Part shown: one piece after another, positions 23,751 to 35,500 of the stretch
Position numbering within the stretch: the stretch's first letter is position 1
How the letters are laid out: every line of letters starts with the position of its first letter
Assembly (NCBI GenBank): GCA_963930655.1
Contig: OZ005605.1
Coordinates: 9,245,501 to 9,309,500 of the forward strand
Origin: Myrica gale
Taxonomy: Eukaryota; Streptophyta; Magnoliopsida; Fagales; Myricaceae
Direction of reading: 5' to 3'
Length of the DNA: 64,000 nucleotides
Position numbers and translations under genes: made by a program
Notes under the pieces: model-generated
What the model saw: only the letters and a program-made list of their open reading frames with translations
What the model was told of the DNA's origin: nothing
Database searches by the model: none

Positions 23751-23755
23751 CATAT

Positions 23756-24140
23756 TGTCTCATTAGGTTGGCAGTAATCAGTTTGGGTCCATTTCACCTA
23801 ACAAATGTTGGTTTTGTGAGATCTTAGTGTCATGTCCTATGCCTGTACTTACCTCTATGCTCACTTATAGCAATAGTATGCACACAAGCGGAGATTACAT
23901 CATGAACTAATCTTCTACAATAATTGAATATTTTGCCCTTGAAAATTTAGAGGAAGGCTTATTTTAAAAATACCACTGTCATATAAAGGTTATTTGAAAT
24001 CTTCTTAAAAGTAATGATATGATTCAGAGAAAAATAGGGTAATTGCTAAATCATATAGATAGACTTGAAATGGCTCGAAAATCCGAGAAAATAATTTAAT
24101 GAAAAAATTTAGCAATTAATGGGTCTTAGAAGCCAAGATT
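23756..24140 (+). other. downstream part of the transposase unit, unassigned
   Basis: Continuation of the DNA interrupted by the solo LTR. It is AT-rich with no ORF or clear CACTA terminus, and its right boundary with the next LTR is approximate. Confidence 0.3.
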
Positions 24141-26821
24141 ATTGTTAGGGAAAAAAAATGCTTGGAAAACGATAATAAAGAGAAAGATTTTCATAATTAC
24201 ATCACGGTTTTCAAAACACATCCTTGTCGAGGACAAAAAAAGAGGCTAGAGTTACAAAAGTGTGACAGCACTAAGATTCACGAAGCTTGTACATCCGTGA
24301 TCTGAGCAACTAGGTACGTCATTACCATTACATCAACAAAAGATACATGAAAACTAAAAGCTAGAAAATATCCTATCCACTAACCCTCCTCCTCAGTATT
24401 GGAGGTAAGGTCTATCATGCAATTATCCTGCGAAATTCAACTAGTATTCGTCGGTGGGGCCGATGGTGATGGGTAGGGGATAAGCGGCTCCGCGGTGTGT
24501 CAAACAAGCAAAAATCCTCAGGCCCGGGAATCAGGGGGTCTTTTAGATACTGTACGATGTATGTGCTACTGATATTTCAAATGTGTTTGAAACCCATGCT
24601 AGGATATGGAGGACGATATTGTAGGGGTTCATGTCTATAATCTGACAAGAAAAATAAAAGGGGAGTTAGTCATCAGGACTCAGTAAGGTCGAGGAAGGGG
24701 ATATGAGACAGATAGAAATAATGCAACACGTATGATTAATACAATGTAAAGTAGATAATAAGTAAAGAAACTATTATAAGAAATCGCAATGAAATACATG
24801 AGTGAAGAAACTCAATCTCCGATTGTCTCTTTTTCTTTTTCTAGTCCAGTAGAGGTATCCCTACAATGCTTTGTTTTACTCCAGTTAAGGTTGTGCGTCC
24901 TTCCTCTCCCCCATAACTGTCCCGTGCATCACACACACCAGGACGCCTATTAGGCAAGCCTCGTACCATTGCCTAGGGAAGACCACCCACTATATCCATT
25001 AGTGGTGGCTTGCACACTTCCCGATGTGAGCGTTGCTATCACTAACTTATAAAATCTATTTCCCTCTTTATTCTAAAAGAATAACTTAATTCTCTTTTTC
25101 ATTTATTCTCTCAGTTCTCTTACTCACTTTATGTTATCCACTAGGCTATATTCCCTTTTTAGAATACATAAAGTTTATATTTAATTTTACTGACCTATTT
25201 CCCCTCTTTTATAATGTTTTCTAGATTTAATGAGAAACTTTATGATTTTAGTTCAACTAATTTATTTTTATCTAATGAATGTTGCTGGGCCTAACGGGCC
25301 TCATAATGTAAGGGACTAATTGTACATATATTGATTTCTAAAATAAGCCTTCCCTTTTGACTTTTCATTTCTCTTTGGCTAAAGAGCCAAATTTGACCCA
25401 TAATAGGCCTTTTGTTTTGGGCTCATTTTTTAATGGGTTTTGACTCAAATTTCTTTCCTAATACCTTTAAGCAGTGCCCAACACGGCCAAAAGTCCAGTT
25501 TTACCTTTTGGACACTTTTACACCATATTTTTATGGAAATTCCGAAATTGCCCCTAATTGCTTCTAAGGTCATTTTCTCCACCTTCCCTCCATCTTTTTT
25601 CCTTTAAAATTCTTAGGGTTTATCCAGTTATCATTCAGAATCACAATTAGAGACTTTCGTGCTCAAATGTTACATATTTACACATGCAATGATGTATTTC
25701 ATGACCGGGCACCATAAACAACATAAAAACTTTCATGCATGTCCTCCTTTTTCCTCTTTTACCGAACATAGCGGTGATCTCCAGCCCATTTATGAGCTCA
25801 GATCTCCTTAGAAACACATTAATGCATGTCAGCTTTTAAACAGAGCATACCTTCGTCCATCAACATCCAAAATGTTAATTTTTTTTACAAGAATATCAAA
25901 AGGAGATTCATGCATGTTTCTCCACTCCTCTCCGTAGCCAATCAGTGGGTTTTCCTGGCTCCACTAGAGCTCTTAAATCATTGACAGTGATCCTTTTTCC
26001 AACACATAACAGCTCTTGCATTATCAAGTTAAGGGATTCAAGCATGCAACAAGTTTCACCCAACACTTTTCCCAAGAAAATCTTCAAACATAGACATCTT
26101 ACACATGCAAGCAATAATCTCAGGAACTTTGTGAAAACTCTGAGGGCAGAAACGTTCCTTGCAAGAAAACAACATCAATCTTTTAAAATGACCCACACAG
26201 CCATATTTTTCCACAGAAGCAACATGGATGCTCTAACCCATACCTTTGTTAGTGAGATAAGTTCTTCTTGAAGGCTCTAGAAGATCCTAGGGAAAGAAAT
26301 ATCAAGTTAGTAAGGATTGTCGAAGGAAATGAAGGAAAAAATAGGGCTCATGGGAGAGATTTTCTGCCATGGCCGAGCACTCCAACCTCTCCCTTCTCCT
26401 TTACTTTTTTTTCTTCCTTCCTTTCTTCTTCTTCTTCTTTTCCTTGCTTCTTTCTCTTCTTCTTCCTTTCTTCTCTCCTTCGGTGGTAAACCATACTCTT
26501 CTACCTTCCTTTTTTCTCTCTCTCTCTCTCTTTCTCTCTAGCTCTCGGTTTCTCTCTTACAGTCCAAAGTGAAGAATGTGTGTGTGTTTGGAACTTAGGG
26601 TGTGGGAGAGTTAAGTTAGCTTAGCTCATTTTAATTAATTTAGTAGGTTAGGGGGCTAGTTGCAAAAGTAAAAAGAATGTAATGATTATAGTTACGCTAA
26701 CAAGGTGAAGCAATTAGGCAATTGGGGGAGGGGTGTTCGGTAGAGGAAAAAAGCCTTTTTTCTACGCAACATGAAATCTTCATTGAAGGGGAGCCCTGTT
26801 CAACAAAACAGGGTCATCACA
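24140..26821 (-). mobile_element. gypsy-like LTR, minus strand (approximate left edge)
   Basis: The plus strand ends AACAGGGTCATCACA at 26821, the complement of a TGTGATGACCCTG start. GACTCAGTAAGG near 24680 and GTTGTGCGTCC near 24890 are landmarks shared with LTR A and C, so this is a related LTR in minus orientation. A pyrimidine tract and TC/TTC repeats lie at 26400-26550, matching the microsatellite position in family A. No coding domain is visible, and the left end is not delimited. Confidence 0.5.
26400..26550. repeat. polypyrimidine TTC/TC tract
   Basis: CTT/TTC runs, then (CT)n near 26515-26535. The three overlapping Ser/Phe/Leu-rich frames here are translated low complexity. Confidence 0.8.
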
Positions 26822-27042
26822 GTTTACAATTTATTGATTCCCTGATCACAATTTACTGTGATAACAATGGTGCTATAGCATAGGCGGTGGAACCTCAGGC
26901 TCATCAAAGGACAAAACATATAGAAAGAAGATTTCATCTTATTCTTGACATTGTGAATCGGGTTGATGTAGTGACTCAAAGAGTGTTTGAGAAACATTTA
27001 GAGTCTATGGGTGTTAAGTACATGTCTGATTGGTATTGACTG
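26822..27042 (+). pseudogene. Ty1/copia RNase H C-terminal remnant
   Basis: From about 26836 the frame reads DSLITIYCDNNGAIA, a stop, AVEPQAHQRTKHIERRFHLI, LDIVNRVDVV, then FEKHLESMGVKYMSDWY and a stop near 27040. CDN.GAI.....P..H.RTKHIE...H.I is the diagnostic copia RNase H motif. RNase H removes the RNA strand during reverse transcription. An in-frame stop (TAG after GAIA) and a deletion between RVDVV and FEKHLE show that it is dead. The rest of pol is absent at the left boundary. Confidence 0.85.
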
Positions 27043-27054
27043 CAAGTGGGAGAT
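27043..27054 (+). promoter_or_regulatory. copia polypurine tract
   Basis: CAAGTGGGAGAT immediately before the LTR start at 27055, in the expected place for plus-strand priming after the copia pol end. Confidence 0.75.
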
Positions 27055-28284
27055 TGTTAGATGCATGCCTTCACAACCAATCATTTTGCATAATTATGAG
27101 ATAATTATCGTTATTGTTTAATAACTTGTATATTATTTTGGGTACATGCAATGACATAAGATGTCATATTTATAATGATATTAGATGTCATATTATTGAG
27201 CAACATTGTAGAAAAGTTAGGCCAATGATTAATGAATCGGAGGCGGGGAGTATGACTTTTTGGATCCTTGTTGACTTACTTTGTTCTAGATTGAGGTACA
27301 TGATAATGTACAAATAGGTCTACACTCGTTGTGCCTATAAGATAGAATGATAGACTTCGTTATTGTGGTGGTGACCTTAAGGAGAAGAGTGAGTGCAATG
27401 TAAGAGTACATGCACTGAACCGGATCAAATATGAATACCTTCTGGAAACGATCAATGATGTAGAGAATGTTATTCAGCACAATTAGCTTATGTTGTCCTT
27501 AGAGCTGAGAGAGTTATGCATGTTTGTTTGTTGTGTGCTTGTGCTTTGACTGAGTCATTTGGTGACGATCTTCGAAGATCAAATATTCCAGATAAGGTTG
27601 AACCTTGTGCATAGTAAATGAATTTGTATAATTGCTCAATATGGAATCCACCAATCTCTTGATGAGGCAGCGAGATTTTGTGAAAAGTGTTTTCACGATT
27701 TTTACTTATATAATATATTAAGTAAATATTTGCGAAAATATTTTTTGAAAATTTTTGGAAGTCCAACTAGTGCAGACTGAGAATTAAGAATTATATGAGC
27801 TAGGGACTTAATCAGTGATATTATTCCCGTCCTATTAGCTCATGTGGAATATAATATGGTGGAAGGATAAAAAAGCGTATAATTGTTAGCAAAAGGGATT
27901 TCACAAAAACAATCTCATTATCTCAGGGGTCAATTGTGATATATTAATGGACATGATCACATTTTGTAGAAGCCCATAAATTCTGATTACATAATATAAG
28001 GGGGTTAATGAAAAAGAGTTTTTCATCATGATCCTATGACCGAGATTTGAGATCCCTAAAGTTCTCACGCTATAGCACAGTTGAGTTCTAAACCAGCCAT
28101 TATAAATAGCTTAGAAATAATTTGAGAAAAGAGAGAATTCATTTTAACAGAATTTGATTTCACGAGAGAGTTTCTCTCTCTGAACTCTCTCTCTCTCAAA
28201 GTTGTGTGCGTGGATATGAAGGAGGCAGAACACTTGGGTTGCTCTGATTCAATGATCCTTTCCGCTACGATCTCGGTTCCAACA
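27055..28284 (+). mobile_element. Ty1/copia LTR (family B), 1230 bp
   Basis: It starts TGTTAGATGCATGCC directly after a polypurine tract and ends TCGGTTCCAACA directly before a primer-binding site. It therefore acts as a 3' LTR for the sequence on its left and a 5' LTR for the sequence on its right, as in a tandem pair sharing one LTR. A TATA box lies at 28101-28108. Related LTR pieces occur at 6640, 9969-15440 and 59571-60448. Confidence 0.8.
28101..28108 (+). promoter_or_regulatory. TATA box of copia LTR B
   Basis: TATAAATA in GCCATTATAAATAGC, about 180 bp before the LTR end, which fits the U3/R border of a copia LTR. Confidence 0.6.
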
Positions 28285-28286
28285 AG

Positions 28287-28298
28287 TGGTATCAGAGT
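28287..28298 (+). promoter_or_regulatory. primer-binding site, initiator tRNA-Met type
   Basis: TGGTATCAGAGT two bases after the LTR end. Plant copia elements use TGGTATCAGAGC, complementary to the 3' end of tRNA-iMet, so this copy has one terminal mismatch. Confidence 0.85.
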
Positions 28299-28827
28299 TC
28301 AGATCTGTGAAATCTCACAGTTCCAAGTTAGTTTTCCCTCTCTAACTTTTTTACGCGTTCTTCGTGATTCTTGAAATCCGTTGAATGGTTGTTGCAAATT
28401 AGTAGTTGAAAAGTGTTTTACTATTGCTGTTAACGATTCGCATTTGTGGGATCCAAGCAAAAGAGACCATCGGGCAAAGTACATGCGTGTTTTACTCTTC
28501 TTTGAAAAGAGGAAAAAGTGTTCTTTGCGAAAAAAAACTTTACTCATGGGTTCTCTTTGGCGACTGGATGAGTTTTTGTTGAGATATGTTTGAGAGTTGA
28601 TCTGTGTTGGTTTTTTTGTGTTGTTTATTTTTTGATTAATTGAGAAACGAGGAGGAGAAATTTTTTTTTCATTTGTTGTCGAAGAGAACCAATTCAGGAG
28701 AGAGAGAGAGAGCACTTTCGTGCTCTCCAAGTTGGCCTCTACCATCACCACTGGTGGCTCAGCTGGCCGAGGACCACGACTGGTGGTCCCAGGTGGCCAC
28801 AGAAGCGACACTGCTTGGCCTGTTATA
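28299..28827 (+). mobile_element. copia leader and start of gag, decayed
   Basis: Downstream of the primer-binding site. A translation reading LASTITTGGSAGRG near 28733 could be the beginning of gag, but it has no intact start or continuation. The 170-codon minus-strand frame across this stretch has no recognised domain and is likely chance. Confidence 0.4.
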
Positions 28828-28975
28828 ACAAATTCTTGTACAATTATTCTTCCGTAAATATAGGATAGTTTGTTACTCTTTTCCTATAATTGTGCATGGC
28901 ACTGTATACGTTAAATTTAATGAGACAAAGAGTAATTCGATATTTGATACAGTTCTTCACTGCCAACCGATACTG
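28828..28975 (+). mobile_element. short copia-like LTR fragment
   Basis: It begins TGTTATAACAAATTC and contains GTTTGTTACTCTTTTCCTAT, followed by TTGTGCATGGCACTGTATAC. This resembles short Ale/Retrofit-type copia LTRs of dicots, from memory of the family. The right edge is where LINE coding sequence begins. Confidence 0.4.
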
Positions 28976-28978
28976 AGG

Positions 28979-29104
28979 GAGAGGAATGCTCAAGATAGCC
29001 TCAGAAGAAGAGTCATCAAATAGCTCCCGAATCACATCTTTGTTCCGGTCGTGGGTGTCCTCACCCAACAAAATCCATCAGAAATAATCTCCTTAGTCTT
29101 CATC
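28979..29104 (-). pseudogene. LINE (non-LTR) ORF2 C-terminal fragment, 3' part
   Basis: Minus-strand DTHDRNKDVIRELFDDSSSE then AILSIPLP is the conserved post-RT block of plant LINE ORF2 (..W....I..LF......IL.IPL). It continues the fragment at 37278-37705. When the CACTA-1 element and one ATC are removed, the minus strand reads WFWQILMKTKEIISDGFCW across the junction, showing that one LINE was split. Confidence 0.8.
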
Positions 29105-29130
29105 CAAAACAAAAAAATTGAGTTTTAGTG
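29105..29130 (+). repeat. left terminal inverted repeat of CACTA-1
   Basis: Twenty-six bp matching the right terminus at 22 positions. The outer CACTA is mutated to CAAAA. Preceded by target duplication ATC. Confidence 0.9.
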
Positions 29131-29144
29131 TTGAAATTCTCGGT

Positions 29145-29790
29145 GACGAAATGAATTTTGTCACTAAAAAAGGGTTTTTTGTGACGAAACTTTGGTTCGT
29201 CACCAATTTCGTCAATAAAAGTCGTTTCTGTGACGAAATAAAATTTTTGTCACTAAAAGGTAGTGCTTTGGTGACGAAAAAGTTCGTCACGCCACGATCG
29301 ATCGGTTATATGACGATTGGTCGGTATGTTGTGACGAGAAACTCCGTCACAACATGTGAAATCTTTTGGCGACTATTTTAAATCGTCACGCTTAACGATT
29401 GATCACTGATTATTAAACGATCGATCGGTTACGAATCAACACCTATTGAAAATTGACGATCGATCGTTGACTCCTGACGTTGGAAAATGCGAGTCGTCGA
29501 TCGATCGTGGAAGCGTCACCGTAATTTTTTTGAATTCACGATTGATCGTTACAATGAGCGGTCGATCGGTACTTGAGACGAATGGAAGTTCGCCACGTCT
29601 AAGACAATAAGCAATCGACCGTTTCCGCCTGACGTTGGAAAATGCGAATCGTCGATCGATCAAGGAAGCATAACAGTCATTTTTTTGAATTACGATGGAT
29701 TGTGATTATCCGTGGTCGATCGATGCTGAAAGCGAATTAGAATTCGCCACGTGTAAAGAAATGAGCGATCGATCGTCATAATTAATAACG
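29145..29790. repeat. left subterminal array of CACTA-1
   Basis: Two motif layers. 29140-29345 holds GTGACGAA/TTCGTCAC in both orientations. 29295-29790 holds CGATCGATCG, perfect at 29295, 29418, 29457, 29498 and twice at 29766-29800, plus one-mismatch copies. A 74-bp block with TGACGTTGGAAAATGCGA is duplicated at 29464-29537 and 29618-29691. In Spm the equivalent arrays bind TNPA. Confidence 0.9.
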
Positions 29791-29869
29791 ATCGATCGTA
29801 GTAAAGGATGAACGATTATATGAAACCGGCGAGCCATTTTTACCGGTTACCTCTAACGAATATTCTCGA

Positions 29870-30209
29870 ATCCTCTCAAACTTCACGAACCATTTCGTTC
29901 AGCATTGCCTTCCAAAGTACGCGAAATCACTTCCTGTCATCATCTACATCAAAGGTACGTAGTTATATCGCCTTTTGTGGCGTTGGATCACCATTTTGTT
30001 GTATCGCCTTTAATATTTTAATTTACATTATTGTGATTATTTATTAACGCATATTTATATACAACTTTTGCAGCGTTCGTAAAATGTCAGCAGCAAAGCG
30101 TGCACGCACAACGAGGGTCGGGACTGGAACTTCGTCCAATGATCAGGAGCCCGTTGATTCGTTGATGACTGTAGAGAGGCGGATGGAGTACTTGAAGGGG
30201 CGAAAGTAA
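29870..30209 (+). promoter_or_regulatory. probable 5' transcript start, intron and short upstream ORF of CACTA-1
   Basis: A pyrimidine-rich exon ends CATCAAAG followed by GTACGT (about 29955). A 118-bp T-rich intron ends TTTTGCAG at 30073. An ORF starts with ATG at 30084 and encodes MSAAKRARTTRVGTG.. for 42 codons to a TAA at about 30210. The basic N-terminus resembles the start of CACTA accessory proteins, but no further domain follows, so it may be a truncated first coding exon. The splice sites are inferred from consensus. Confidence 0.4.
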
Positions 30210-30249
30210 CGAAAGGATACTGTGACCAATATTACTTTTAATTAATTAT

Positions 30250-31640
30250 ATAATGTGAGTTTAAATGATTAGAAATATAAAAATATATAATTTGTGACAT
30301 ATATTATTATTTTTGTATTAAGATGACATTAGTAGTAATTTGATTTTAATAATTAAGTCATTTGTTAGGCAAAATTCTATTTTTTTTATAACTAGGACAC
30401 CGATCGATCATGTCTAAAGGATACCGATGGATCGTTAGAATGAAATGCATGCATCGTCGTTTTATACATACGTGACGATCGATCGTGAGTTTGAGACGAT
30501 TCATCGACGTAGCACGTCGCATAATGGTTCACCTACCGATGGATCGTTTGCATGCCATGCATGCGTCGTCGTTTTATTCATCTGTGACGATCGATCGCTG
30601 GTCTGTAGCGATCCGTCGGTATTATCCGTCGTCGTTTTGGTCTTATAAACGATTGATCGCCAATTCTGTCGATCGATCATTACATTTTATCTTCATTTTA
30701 TTGAATAATGTGAGTTTAAATGATTATAAATATAAAAATATATATTAACAAAGTGTGTTATAATGTAGGGATAAATGTAAAATTGGTCCATGTGATATAG
30801 GCAAAAATCGATTTAGTCCCTGTGATATGAAAATCATCGATTTAGTCCCTGTAATTTTAGAAAGTGATAAAATCAGTCCCTGATGGAGGACTAATAAGAA
30901 ACGAAAATAGAATCACATGGACTAAATCAATGTTTTTCATATCACAGGGACTAAAATGATTTTTGCATATAGCACAGGGATTGATTTTTCATTTATCCCT
31001 ATAATGTATTTAGATTACATAACAATATATCACGTACATATAATTCATATTTAGGAAAGCATGTAAAAGTTGTACATGTTGCATTATAGATGGGGAGTGC
31101 ACTTGTTAGTATGAGTTAAGTATTAAGATGTTAGAAACTAGTGACATAAAACTTATTTAACACATGATTACAAGTCATAAGAACGAATTATGTATTAAGA
31201 TGACATTATTAGTAATTTAATTTTAATAATTAAGTCATTTGTTAGGGTAAAATCTGGTTTTTTATAATTAGGTCTACGATCGATTGCCTAATAATGCGAT
31301 CGATCGGTACATTACGGTGTCGTTTAATATTTTGCTACTGATGGATCGTTAGTTTGGAATGCATGCGTCGTCATTTTATATAGACTGTACGATCGATCGC
31401 TCATTGTACACGATCCATCGGTGAAATTTGAGCGGGATTTTCATTCTGACGAGACGATCGATCGGTGTATAACGGTGTCGTTTAATAATTTCCTACTGAT
31501 GGATCGTTAGTTTGAAATACATGCGTCGTCGTTTTATACAGACGCAACGAGCGATCGCTCCATTTTACATGATCAATCGGTGAAATTTGAGCGGGATTTT
31601 TGGGACTAACGATGCGATCGACCGGCATATACACCAATCG
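30250..31640 (+). repeat. internal tandem duplications with GATCGATCG motifs
   Basis: ATAATGTGAGTTTAAATGAT occurs at 30253 and 30705. TTTTAATAATTAAGTCATTT occurs at about 30344 and 31223. The block GATGGATCGTTAG..ATGCATGCGTCGTCGTTTTAT recurs at 30427, 30537, 31338 and 31498. The sections are 110-160 bp repeats, each with one or two CGATCGATCG sites, duplicated again as a larger unit around the MITE. Confidence 0.8.
30768..30999. mobile_element. Mutator-type MITE, 232 bp
   Basis: Terminal inverted repeats GGGATAAATG/CATTTATCCC extend inward through TAGTCCCTGTGATATG-type sequence. The target duplication is a perfect 9-bp TATAATGTA (30759-30767, 31000-31008), the length typical of Mutator elements. 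It has no coding capacity. It inserted into CACTA-1. Confidence 0.92.
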
Positions 31641-32159
31641 ATCGACGTATATCGAGCTTCGAATGCAAGAATGCGCAAAGGTCGTGGGTGAAAGGCAACA
31701 ATACAACTACTGCAAGGAGGAGAGGAGAGTAGCGAAAGCTCCCTACTTGGCCTGAAAAATTTGCCCAAAACACCGTCCTTTTAGTTGTGATAGTTTTTAG
31801 AAGTGCTTAAGGTTAAGCCCAAGTTCAAATTCATTGGTTTTTTAACCGGGTGAATATTGGAAAATTTGGGCGACATTTGTGAGATTTTGGTGTGAAATTG
31901 GTTCGTTTTGGTCTACATTTCGTGCAAGAGGTAATGGAATCAACATACACTACAATTTATGAATTATTTGGTCTGTTATTTAATGTTTTTAATATTTGTC
32001 CATTTGTGGGTATTGTGGAATGAATTTGTGATGATTAGAGCTTATTAGAGTATTATTAATATGTATATTAGAATTAGAATTGCATGAGGATGATCTGTGA
32101 GTGTTTTGGGCTTGGATTGAAGTGTGGGGAGGCCTGAAAAGTTGTGTTTTCGATCTGGG

Positions 32160-32350
32160 TTTGCCACGATCGATCGCCTGTTTTTGACGATTGATCGTCT
32201 GTTAGATGGTGGTATTGTCGATTGATCGTCTATGTGACGACGATGGATCGTTCGTTAGTTGGAGGCTCGGCGATCGATCGTCGATTTTTAGACGATCAAT
32301 CGATATTGAACACCAATCGATCGTCTAAAGTAACGATCGATCGTGTGTTT
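32160..32350. repeat. CGATCGATCG cluster before the TNP2 gene
   Basis: Perfect CGATCGATCG near 32167, 32271 and 32334, with CGATTGATCG at 32190 and 32218, CGATCAATCG at 32293 and CAATCGATCG at 32317. The variants are single C-to-T or G-to-A changes at CpG. The spacing is about 20-50 bp. Confidence 0.85.
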
Positions 32351-32582
32351 TGGTCAGATCGCTGCATTATGATTTTTTGAGTGTTTGTTTCTATAATTGA
32401 TACATGTGTAGTATTTGAGCTATATATTGAATGTTTGATTATTGAAGTGCTTGAGTTTTGAAAATAAATCATGGAGTTTGAGAAGCATGAAGGGTGAATA
32501 TTGGAGTGTTTTTGACTTGTTATGTTTGAGTTTATTTGAGGGATATGCTTAATTCTTATGTGGGGGTTTACGAATTACTTAA

Positions 32583-35500
32583 TTGGTGTATAAGAGTTGG
32601 ATTTACGAGAAAAATAGGTTTGATGAAAAGTATGCTGAGGGGGTCCGTAGGTTTGTCGGTATGGCTGCTTCTTGTGTAGACTCTCGGCTTCAGATCAAAT
32701 GTCCGTGTCAGAAGTACAGAAATGTAGTGTTTCAAGTGTTGGATAAAATGGAAGATCATATTTACATTAATGGGTTTGATGTGAGCTATAAGTCATGGGT
32801 GTTTCACTGGGAGGGTATGCAACTTACTTCTAAAAATCATATAGTGATGATGATTTAGAGGGAGATAACTCTGATAGTATGACGAAAATGTTGACTGATG
32901 TTCGTGCCGGATTAGATGGTGGGCCGATGAGGGTTGAAACAGAGAACCCTAATAATAAGGAAACCCCTAGTTCGCAACCGAAAGGTTCAACACCACTAAA
33001 TAAGTTATGGAAAGAGACAGAACAAGAATTGTATCCTGGATGTACCAAGTTTAGTAAGTTGTCATTTACGGTCCGGTTGTTGCATGTGAAGTCAGAGAAT
33101 AAGTTGTCGGTTAAGGCATTTGATATGATATTACAGTTGATTAAGGAGGCGTTGCCAGAGGGGGAGACGTTACTGAGATCGTATTACGAGGCAAAACAAT
33201 TGCGAAAGGGTCTTGGGTTTAGTTATGATAAGATTCATGCATGTCAGAATCGATGTCCAAGGAAAGTGTTGCTTCATTTCCCTTTAATCCCTAGACTTAA
33301 ACGTTTGTTTACCACAAAAGATGTAGCAATTGACAAGAGATGGCATAAGGAAAAACGGGTCGATGACGGGGAGAGTTTGAGGCATCCTGCAGATTCATTG
33401 GTTTGGAAGAATTTTGATAAGGACAATGGTTGGTTCGCTCAAGATGCCTGCAACGTTCCCCTTGGTCTTGCTTCTGACGGGTTTAATTCGTTCGGAAACA
33501 TGAGCAATGCGTACAGTATTTGGCCAGTCGTTGTTTTTCCATACAATTTACCCCCATGGAGGTGTATGAAGGTCTCATTTTCACTGATGACTCTTTTAAT
33601 CCCGGGTCGAAAGTCACCGGGAAATGATATAGATGTAGTACCAAAGGGAAGTTGACATGTCCAACGTGTAATTTAGACACTGACTATAAGTGGTTGAAGC
33701 ACGGGAGAAGAATGTGTTATATGGGTCATAGGAGATATTTGACATCGGGGCATGCATGGAGATACGACGTGGATACGTTCAATCGGAAAGAAGAACATAG
33801 ACTTCCACCTGAGGAGTTAACTGGTGAGGACATATTGGAACAACTGATGCATGTCGGGAAGACTATCTTTGGAAAAGCGTCATGGAAGAATAGGGGAAAG
33901 AAGAAACAATCGTCAGAACGTTTGAATTGGACGAAAAAGAACATCTTTTTCCAACTGCCGTATTGGAGTACATTAGGGTTACGACATAACTTCGACGTGA
34001 TGCACATCGAGAAGAACATATGTGACAACGTGATCGAAACGGTGATGAATATCGAGTTCAAGACCAGAGATTCAGTGGGTGCACGTAGAGATTTAGTTGA
34101 AATGGGGGTAAAAAAAAGACTTGCATTTGGTGTATGACGATCGGGTTGAATTGATGCCTCAAGCGACGTATACTTTAACTCGAGAAGAGCGAAGGAGGGC
34201 ATGTGAGTGGTTAAAAGAAGTGAGGTTCCCCGATGGTTATGCAGCTGAGATTTCACGTTGTGTGAATCTATATGAGTTGAAAGTTTCTGGAATGAAAAGT
34301 CATGATTGTAATGTGTTCTTGTAGAGGGTTCTTCTAGTGATGATTCGAGGGTTGTTGAAGGAAGATGTGGGTGGCGCAGTGACTGAATTATGCTTGTTCT
34401 TTCAAGAGTTGTGTTCTCGTACGTTGAAGATTTCTGTATTGCAGAGGATGTCAGAAGATATCAAGATAATTTTATGCAAGTTGGAAATGATTTTTCCACC
34501 CGCTTTTTTTACAGTGATGATGCATTTGGTTGTCCACTTACCACGCGAAGCATTGTTTGCTGGACCCGTACAATACAGATGGATGTATCCAGTTGAACGG
34601 TTGACGGGTGGCTCAAAAAGGAATGTGAAAAATAAGTCTCGTCCTGAAGGGTCGATTGCAGAAACGTATATTGAGAATGAGTGTTCGACAATTTTTTCCC
34701 ATTACCTCCGAGGGGTCAAAATAGTGTTTAATCGCAGAGATCGAAACTACGATTCTGAAGGCAAAATTGAGATACCAGAAAGGTCATTGGATGTGTTCAC
34801 TCAAAGAATTAGATTGATAGGGGCGGCAAAAGGGCATGACATAGACCGAACAGAGTTCAAGAAAGCTCGCTGGTTTGTGCTGAACAATTGCAAAGACATC
34901 AGTGTGTACTTAAAGTAAGTAAAAAGATATACATGTATGTTTTTCCAAGATAAACAGTCGTTACAGTGAACACATGGACGAACTTCGCGCGCAAGGAGTG
35001 TACAAAATTTCTCGTATGCATGAGGAACAATTTTTGGATTGGTTCTTAGGGCGAGTAAGTCTTATTTTTAGAAGTCATTAAAATTAATATCGTGTCTTTT
35101 TTTAATGAACTTCTAATATATTTTTGTAGGTTCAAAAATTACGATCTCAAAATCCATGTACATTAATCGATGAATTGTATTCACTGGCATGTGGGCCTGA
35201 TACACGAGTGATGCGTTATTCTGCATGTGTTATGAACGGATGTAGATATCATACAGTACAACGGGAAGAACGTCGGAGAACTCAGACTAGTGGTATTGTA
35301 GTACCGGGAACACATGAGGGAAATCCAATAGAATTTTATGGGAGACTTGTAGACATTTATGCCATGTAATACTTGCGGGGAAATACAATATATTTGTTTA
35401 AGTGTGATTGGTGGGACGTCAGAGATCATTGTGGAATTCGAATCGACGAGAACTTTAAGAGCATAAACACTTCCCGACGATGGTACTTAGGAGATCCATT

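Noticed and set aside
28299-28811. 170-codon minus-strand ORF
   Set aside because: Lies antisense to the copia leader, with no recognisable motif and unusual composition. Likely chance.
29145-29790. CRISPR-like repeat array from regularly recurring CGATCGATCG
   Set aside because: Repeats are 10 bp palindromes with irregular spacing inside a transposon end in a plant genome.
33726-34256. 176-codon minus-strand ORF
   Set aside because: Antisense shadow of the TNP2 pseudogene, whose plus-strand reading has conserved family motifs.
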